From Chloroflexota bacterium (GTDB lineage Bacteria > Chloroflexota > UBA4733), in NCBI GenBank assembly GCA_023381895.1, contig JAMCTA010000074.1, forward strand, positions 1-10,951: a DNA stretch of 10,951 bases, written 5' to 3'. The notes below the pieces were generated by a model. It searched no databases. It saw nothing but the letters and a program-made list of their open reading frames with translations, and had not been told where the DNA came from. The position numbers and the translations under genes are program-made. This document shows, piece by piece, positions 6,227-10,951 of the stretch. Every line of letters starts with the position of its first letter. Position 1 is the first letter of the stretch.

Positions 6227-7141
6227 ATGTTTCGCAAGGTGCTCGTCCCGCTCGATGGCTCGCCCGAGTCTGAAGCCATCCTTCCCATCATTGCCCAGCT
6301 GTCGGAGGATGTCGAGCGCGAATTGACGCTGCTGCACGTCCTGGAGCGGCATCCTCCCTCTCAGGTCCACGGTGAGCCTCACCTTGGCACCAGGCAGTCT
6401 GCCGAGGCGTACCTCCAGGCGCAGGTACGAAAATGGGGATCATCTGCGGGAAGTGTTCGCACTATGGTGATCGAGGAAGGCACACAGAGAGTGTCGGATA
6501 CGATCGTTGCCGTAGTGGAGCAGGAACAGTGCAACCTCGTTGGACTCTGTAATCACGGACCGAGTGATCTTCCGAAGGCTATCGTTGGCTCACTGGCGCA
6601 GCGTTTGGCACAGGTACTCGAAGTCCCTGTGCTTACACTGCGAGTACGTCAACTACCGACAAGCTGTCAGCGGTGCGGAGAGATTCTTCTTCCCGTGGAT
6701 CCTCAGGATCGGACTGACGGTTGGCTGGAGCTCATCGCTGTGTTGTGGCAGGCTTGGTGCTTGCCGGTGCATTTGCTCGCAATTGTTCCCACCACCGCTG
6801 ACGTAGCTGGAGCCCAAGCCCCAGTTGCGTCGCTCCTTCCGAACGCAACGCGCGGCTTATTGGACCTAGAGGCAGATAGGGCGGTTGAATGGCTTCGGTC
6901 GCTCACGATCGAGGCTCAGAGGCAAGGGATTCAGACGACCAGCAGTTTGCGCCGTGGCGGAGAGCTTGATGCGCTTCGTTCTGAGGTTGAGAGCCGAAAC
7001 TGTCCACTGGTTGTATTGTCGACCCATGCGCCTCCAGCGTGGCAGGTATTGCTTCGTGGCAGTCTTACCGCGAGCTTCTTGACGCGGTCCAGTGTTCCGG
7101 TGCTGCTGTTGCCCGCTCCGCGCTCTGCGCCACCGGCGTAG
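6227..7141 (+). CDS. Tandem-domain universal stress protein (UspA family)
   Basis: This encodes 304 residues from ATG 6227 (MFRKVLVPLDGS, the classic Usp start); an in-frame TTG at 6221 would add two residues, and neither has a clear SD. Domain 1 spans about 1-140 and ends NHG-x9-GSLAQRLAQVLEVPVLTLR. Domain 2 spans about 150-296, starting EILLPVD and ending THA-x9-GSLTASFLTRSSVPVLLLP. In the nucleotide motif G-2x-G-9x-G(S/T) the first glycine is lost in both halves (CNHG and STHA), and the second is also lost in domain 2. Nucleotide binding may be weakened, especially in the second half. A CxxC pair (C147, C150) marks the domain junction. It is soluble and cytoplasmic; the role is stress survival by family, otherwise undefined. 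Location after mntH suggests a link with metal or oxidative stress, but this is inference. Confidence 0.9.
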   Translation: MFRKVLVPLDGSPESEAILPIIAQLSEDVERELTLLHVLERHPPSQVHGEPHLGTRQSAEAYLQAQVRKWGSSAGSVRTMVIEEGTQRVSDTIVAVVEQEQCNLVGLCNHGPSDLPKAIVGSLAQRLAQVLEVPVLTLRVRQLPTSCQRCGEILLPVDPQDRTDGWLELIAVLWQAWCLPVHLLAIVPTTADVAGAQAPVASLLPNATRGLLDLEADRAVEWLRSLTIEAQRQGIQTTSSLRRGGELDALRSEVESRNCPLVVLSTHAPPAWQVLLRGSLTASFLTRSSVPVLLLPAPRSAPPA

Positions 7142-7161
7142 CCCTCGCTATACTGGGTCTC

Positions 7162-8646
7162 ATGCTGAATCGCACCGCGCTACCGAGGAGAGCTTCGAGC
7201 AGCTCTCTTATTCCTCTCGCGAGCGTTTCCGTCATCGTGGCGCTGATTCTCGGCATCGCAAACCCTATCTACGCCGCGGTTGCGGTGGTGGGGATAGTAG
7301 TCACCGGCCTGATCTTCTGGAGGCCCGTCATTGGACTTCTCCTGCTGCTCGTCTCCGTACCGTTCCAGTCGCTGAAGAGTGTGCACGTCAGCGCATTTCC
7401 GATCAGTAGCACTGAGGTTCTATTTGCACTCACTATGGTCGCCTGGTTGCTTCGTGTCGTGATCCGGCGCGAGCAGCGTTTCTTGGCGATGCCGTTGCTG
7501 CCAGCGCTGCTTCTCTTCATCTTTGGGATCGTGTGCAGCTTCCTGTCAATCATCTCGGCGCCTCCTGGCCAGTCATCTTTTGCTTGGGGATTCAAAGAGC
7601 TGGTCAAGTGGATTGAGCTCGTCGTAACGTATGTGCTGGCTACGAACCTGTTCACCACGCGGAAACAGCTTCTGGTTGGGGCGAGTCTCATCACCGCCTG
7701 CGCCGTCATTGAAGCAGTGATTGGCGCCTATCAGTTCGTTCGACGGGTGGGTCCACCGAGCTTCCTGATCCACGGTCTCTTCATGAGAGCCTACGGCACA
7801 TTCGCGCAGCCGAATCCGTATGGAGGGTTCCTCAACTTTTCTATCATTCTCGTATTCGCACTTGCGATCGCGTATTGGCACAAGCCAGTCGGCAAGCTCC
7901 TCCTCCTATCTGGGCTAGCTCTCGTAGGAGCAGTACTGATTTCGCTGTCACGGAGTGCGTGGCTGGCACTTCTCATCGCCTTTGCGATCGTCTTTGATCG
8001 CGGCGGGCGGACGACGCGCATCCTGTTGGGACTGGGCGTCGTGCTCTTCGTCCTCATCGCCTGGTTTTACGTCCTGGGGATTCTTCCTGCATCACTGAGT
8101 GGTCGTATCACAGCAGCTTTCGACGTGAGCAATGTCAATGTGCTCAGACCAACACCGGCGACGTTTTCAGTGGCGCAGCGTTTGGCGTTCTGGATCGCGG
8201 GCTGGCACATGTTTCAAGGCCACTGGCTGCTTGGAGTCGGGATTGGCAACTTTGGATTCGCCTACCCGCACTATGCGCTCCCCGGCTGGCAGCAGAATCT
8301 GGAGCACGCTCACGACTACTATCTGAATCAAGCTGTGGAGACAGGTGTCCTTGGATTAGGCACCTACCTCATTTGGCTTGGGAATGCCTTGCGCTTGGCC
8401 TGGTACACCTCTGGTGAGGTGCGTGATCCCGTCTTGCGAGCCCTTGCGATCGGAGTGCTCGGCATGCTGGTGACGCTGAGTATCCACAATTTCCTTGATG
8501 ATCTCTTCGTCCATGGCACGGTGGTGCAGATCGCCATCATGCTGGCCTGGCTCAGCGTGGTCCGGCGTCTTGAGGGGCTTCCCACGAGCCATCAGCCCGT
8601 TGAGAGCCAACCAGAGTTCATCCAGCCGCTCATCGCTGGCGCCTGA
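7162..8646 (+). CDS. O-antigen ligase/polymerase-like membrane protein (Wzy_C family)
   Basis: This encodes 494 residues from ATG 7162, leaving a 20-bp gap after the stress-protein gene. A GTG at 7039 in the same frame would overlap that gene by 103 bp and is less likely. It is a polytopic membrane protein with many hydrophobic segments. Family signatures are RAYGTFAQPNPYGGFL (209-224), LSRSAWLAL (262-270), and a large extracytoplasmic loop of about 310-400 containing EHAHDYYLNQAVETGVLGLG (H382, H384). The LSR arginine and the loop histidine are typical of Wzy_C glycan ligases and polymerases that use lipid-linked donors. Function could be O-antigen or exopolysaccharide ligation or polymerisation, or protein O-glycosylation; sequence alone cannot separate these. 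No SD is visible. No glycosyltransferases or flippase are nearby, so the glycan cluster must lie elsewhere. Confidence 0.87.
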   Translation: MLNRTALPRRASSSSLIPLASVSVIVALILGIANPIYAAVAVVGIVVTGLIFWRPVIGLLLLLVSVPFQSLKSVHVSAFPISSTEVLFALTMVAWLLRVVIRREQRFLAMPLLPALLLFIFGIVCSFLSIISAPPGQSSFAWGFKELVKWIELVVTYVLATNLFTTRKQLLVGASLITACAVIEAVIGAYQFVRRVGPPSFLIHGLFMRAYGTFAQPNPYGGFLNFSIILVFALAIAYWHKPVGKLLLLSGLALVGAVLISLSRSAWLALLIAFAIVFDRGGRTTRILLGLGVVLFVLIAWFYVLGILPASLSGRITAAFDVSNVNVLRPTPATFSVAQRLAFWIAGWHMFQGHWLLGVGIGNFGFAYPHYALPGWQQNLEHAHDYYLNQAVETGVLGLGTYLIWLGNALRLAWYTSGEVRDPVLRALAIGVLGMLVTLSIHNFLDDLFVHGTVVQIAIMLAWLSVVRRLEGLPTSHQPVESQPEFIQPLIAGA

Positions 8647-8692
8647 GAGATCCGGATCATTCAGACAGACTTCCGGGTGGATCTTTGGCGGG

Positions 8693-10441
8693 CTAGTGAC
8701 TTGGACGCACAGTTGGTCCGGAGAAGGCCAGTGCCATGAGATCGATGCCCTGAGCATCTCGAGTCACAAGAGCGTCGCTTATGCCATCTAACCGAGCCCG
8801 TCCGAGAAGCCGCGTAGCTGCGGCGACATTCTTGCGGTCAATTGCGACTTCGGCAGCGCCCTGCCATGCCGGACCGTACTTCGGCGTGACTGATGTGGCG
8901 ACAGTAAACGCGAGCTGAGCAAGCACCAAGCTTGCCGATCCAGCCGGCGACCCCGGCGGCAATCGCTCCCCGATGTTACGAGCAATTGTGCCCGTATTCG
9001 TCGCCGCGAGTCCAAGAGCAGGAGGTGCCACGACAAGGGTCACTACAGCAATCAGGACCCAGGCGCGGACACCTCTCGTGAACCGTGTCACCGGCACGCC
9101 TGCAACGTGCGACGTTACATTCATTGCGAGCTGAACCGGTTGCACCGGATCAAGCAAGGGAGGAGACACGTTGTATGCTCGTCCGAGAGCTGCCAACACC
9201 GCAAGCGGAATGGTAACAATGTAGAAAACTCGAGGGTCGCCCCAGAAGTAGGCGTCAACCAAGCCCTGCCCTGCCACTCCAACAAGACACCCGACAAGCG
9301 CAATGACGAGTGGCCTTTCACCGCCGGCCGAGCGCAACCTGAGCAACGCTCTCACCGTTGCTACCGTCGCGAGCACCACGAGGATCAGCCCTACGACACC
9401 AATCAGGCCACTGTCGAGATAGGTCTGTAAGACAAAATCGTGGGCGTGCGGAATGTCGCGGGTATCAGGTGGAAACGAATACGAGGGAATGCGCACCGGG
9501 AATGTTCCTGCTCCTGGGCCTGTGAGAGGGTAGTCAGCAATGATTCGTAGTGCAGCGTGCCAAATGTACCAACGATCAATACTGCTCCATCCTGTCGGGT
9601 CGGCCGAGAGCGTGAAAGCGTAGCCGGTGGCGCCAGAGAGCAAGGCGAGTAGTATCGTTCCTGGAACTACCGGCGCGGTCCAGCGCCAGTATCCACCAGC
9701 GAGCCAGGCCATCACGAAGGTGCTGAATGCCAGTCCCAGAAAGGCACCACGGCTCAGCGTGAGTGCGAGCGCGAAAATGAACCAGCTCGCCGTCAACACG
9801 AGAACACTGCGCACCGCCGGCTGGCGAGCGCGTGCGAACAAGGCTCCAACCCACGGCAGTGTGGCGACGATCAATGCACCAGTGGCATTTTGGCTGAAGC
9901 CCACGGATGACACGTGTGGCAGATGCGTAAACCAAGCGTAGATTGGTGCACTGAAGTGGTTGATTTTGGCAAACTCAATATCAACTTGGATCGTTCCCTC
10001 GAGAACCATCACCACACTGATACCAATAAAGAGTTCGAGAATCACATCAAACCTGAGACCAAGTTCGAATAAAGTGAACAACGTGGAAGCGACTGTTACT
10101 GCCCCCAGGATTCCCGCAAGTGCAGTCGTCGTGAGTATCAAGTCATTTGTCGCGATGAGGCTGATACTCGATCCGAGGCTGACAAGCGCTGCTCCCCAAG
10201 CCAGAGTGCCCCACTGAGCGCGACGGTGCAGGAGCAGTGTGAGGCGCGGAACACTCAGCAGAAGTGAGAAAGGGGTAGCGATTCCCAATGCCACAAGGAG
10301 CGCGGTGAGATACGCCATCCAGAGGAGGATAAGCTTGATGGTTCTACTGGATGTAATTGCACTGCTGCTGGTGCCTATAAGATGGCCCAAGACTTTCGAA
10401 GTGAGGTGCCTCGTGTATGAACGAGTGTGCGTCCATTCCAT
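8693..10441 (-). CDS. O-antigen ligase/polymerase-like membrane protein with C-terminal soluble extension (Wzy_C family)
   Basis: This encodes 582 residues from ATG 10441 with no strong SD; an internal ATG at 10318 (residue 42) just at the first hydrophobic helix is an alternative start. It is polytopic, with VGFSQNATGALI (180-191), TLSRGAFLGL (228-237), and the long outer loop ending IPHAHDFVLQTYLDSGLIGVVG (split: IPHAHDFVLQ, then TYLDSGLIGVVG). These are Wzy_C hallmarks shared with the other ligase-like gene here. After a last membrane segment near 458-480 comes a tail of about 100 residues whose AWQGAAEVAIDRKNVAAATR stretch looks like a single helical, TPR-like hairpin. It converges on the 7162-8646 gene with a 46-bp gap, and the two proteins differ enough to be old paralogues rather than a recent duplication. 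Substrate unknown. Confidence 0.85.
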   Translation of the reverse strand: MEWTHTRSYTRHLTSKVLGHLIGTSSSAITSSRTIKLILLWMAYLTALLVALGIATPFSLLLSVPRLTLLLHRRAQWGTLAWGAALVSLGSSISLIATNDLILTTTALAGILGAVTVASTLFTLFELGLRFDVILELFIGISVVMVLEGTIQVDIEFAKINHFSAPIYAWFTHLPHVSSVGFSQNATGALIVATLPWVGALFARARQPAVRSVLVLTASWFIFALALTLSRGAFLGLAFSTFVMAWLAGGYWRWTAPVVPGTILLALLSGATGYAFTLSADPTGWSSIDRWYIWHAALRIIADYPLTGPGAGTFPVRIPSYSFPPDTRDIPHAHDFVLQTYLDSGLIGVVGLILVVLATVATVRALLRLRSAGGERPLVIALVGCLVGVAGQGLVDAYFWGDPRVFYIVTIPLAVLAALGRAYNVSPPLLDPVQPVQLAMNVTSHVAGVPVTRFTRGVRAWVLIAVVTLVVAPPALGLAATNTGTIARNIGERLPPGSPAGSASLVLAQLAFTVATSVTPKYGPAWQGAAEVAIDRKNVAAATRLLGRARLDGISDALVTRDAQGIDLMALAFSGPTVRPSH

Positions 10442-10561
10442 ACTGGCATCTTACCTGGAGACCGGTCCGACCCTCCGGGCAAGTGTGGAAATCAGCACCA
10501 CGTAGATATCTTCACGAGGGTGAGGGCAGAGGCGGTGCCTCCCACCTTGGAAGAGGTACCC

Positions 10562-10570
10562 TGATATAGT
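10562..10570 (+). promoter_or_regulatory. Extended -10 promoter element for the downstream coiled-coil gene
   Basis: TGATATAGT matches the extended -10 form TGn-TATAAT with one mismatch. No good -35 is visible 17 nt upstream. A start of transcription near 10577 would leave a leader of about 17 nt containing the AAAGGA ribosome site (10581-10586), placed 7 nt before the GTG at 10594. Confidence 0.42.
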
Positions 10571-10593
10571 TGTCAATACCAAAGGACACAGCT

Positions 10594-10951
10594 GTGAGTG
10601 TTTTAGCCGATCTCGCCGCCTTGCAGGAGGTGGATTCTCAGCGAGATGAGCTGATTACGCGAACACGTGAGTTACAGCGCCTCATCGCTGATGATCCCCA
10701 CCTCACTGAGCGCCAACAGCTCCGTGTCGCCGTGCAGCAAGCGCTCCGTGAGCATCGCCTTATACAGGCGAAGATTGAAGGAGAGATTGCGACTGAGCAG
10801 GAGCAGATTACTCGTCGTGAGGAACTCCTACGTAGTCCATCTATTCAGGACGAGCACAGTTATCTTGCTGTGCAGCAAGAACTCGACCACCATCGTAATC
10901 ACACTCACGATCTAGAAGATGCTCTGCTGGCGACGCTGGAAGACGTAGAGG
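10594..10951 (+). CDS. Coiled-coil zinc-ribbon-family protein, N-terminal part (COG1579-like; 3' truncated by window edge)
   Basis: A GTG at 10594, preceded by AAAGGA with 7-nt spacing, opens a frame that stays open to the window end (119 codons seen). The start reads VSVLADLAALQEVDSQRDEL, and the rest is charged heptad-rich helix (ELQRLIADD, QALREHRLIQAKIEGEI, EQEQITRREELL) followed by DEHSYLAVQQELDHHRNHTHDLED. This layout fits the family of bacterial proteins with a long N-terminal antiparallel coiled coil and a C-terminal C4 zinc ribbon, whose conserved middle motif reads R-x-x-x-x-x-x-E-x-x-x-x-x-x-E. The zinc ribbon itself would lie beyond the window, so the call is from the coiled-coil half only. 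Role in the cell is poorly defined for the family; nucleic-acid or protein scaffolding is suggested. It is divergent from the Wzy_C gene across 152 bp. Confidence 0.7.
   Translation, partial: MSVLADLAALQEVDSQRDELITRTRELQRLIADDPHLTERQQLRVAVQQALREHRLIQAKIEGEIATEQEQITRREELLRSPSIQDEHSYLAVQQELDHHRNHTHDLEDALLATLEDVE

Noticed and set aside
7039..7161. N-terminal extension of the first Wzy_C protein from GTG 7039
   Set aside because: It would overlap the stress-protein gene by 103 bp, and the extension encoded there is not membrane-like or family-like at its start. ATG 7162 is more economical.
8648..8684. Inverted repeat AGATCC...GGATCT between the convergent Wzy_C genes as a bidirectional terminator
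   Set aside because: Only a 6-bp stem plus three further pairs across a 4-nt bulge, a loop of about 15 nt, and no T-run beyond CTTT. Too weak to call a terminator.
1..10951. An undescribed defence, mobile or RNA-based system
   Set aside because: No direct-repeat array, transposase, integrase, reverse transcriptase, nuclease, toxin-antitoxin pair or tRNA was seen. The ten complete or partial genes with confident or probable families account for nearly all of the window, and the longest gap is 240 bp.

Overview
The window is a bacterial chromosomal segment that looks like ordinary housekeeping and accessory sequence. Base composition is moderately GC-rich. GTG and TTG starts are frequent, and Shine-Dalgarno (SD) sites precede about half of the genes. 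The gene mix is a 7Fe-type ferredoxin, a canonical Nramp metal transporter, a two-domain universal stress protein, Gfo/Idh/MocA sugar dehydrogenases with a TIM-barrel isomerase, and a COG1579-type coiled-coil protein. This would fit a Chloroflexota (Thermomicrobia-like) or actinobacterial genome. That placement is a guess from gene flavour; no rRNA or other marker is present.

Positions 1-2343 (+) hold a sugar-oxidation cluster. It contains the C-terminal end of one probable Gfo/Idh/MocA oxidoreductase, a complete second one, and a sugar-phosphate isomerase/epimerase-type TIM barrel. All three are co-directional with short gaps and probably act in sequence on one sugar or polyol. The panB gene (2441-3262, +) follows, with an unusual start region. 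Its pathway partner panC lies tail-to-tail on the opposite strand (3244-4167, -), so the two pantothenate genes converge and overlap by 19 bp. Upstream of panC on the same strand is a seven-iron ferredoxin (4300-4587, -).

A 240-bp divergent intergenic region (4588-4827) separates the ferredoxin from an Nramp Mn/Fe transporter (4828-6126, +). It carries a perfect 18-bp palindrome and a second 20-bp imperfect dyad just upstream of the transporter, which is a candidate metal-regulator operator. A tandem-domain universal stress protein (6227-7141, +) follows, then a polytopic O-antigen-ligase-like (Wzy_C) protein (7162-8646, +). A second Wzy_C-type protein, with a C-terminal soluble extension, is encoded convergently (8693-10441, -). 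Across a 152-bp divergent spacer starts a coiled-coil, zinc-ribbon-family protein (10594 onward, +) that runs off the window.

I found no CRISPR array, tRNA, rRNA, transposase, integrase or toxin-antitoxin pair, and no convincing undescribed multi-gene system. The points most worth a second look are the panB start, the convergent panB/panC arrangement, the two dyads between ferredoxin and mntH, and the facing pair of Wzy_C proteins.
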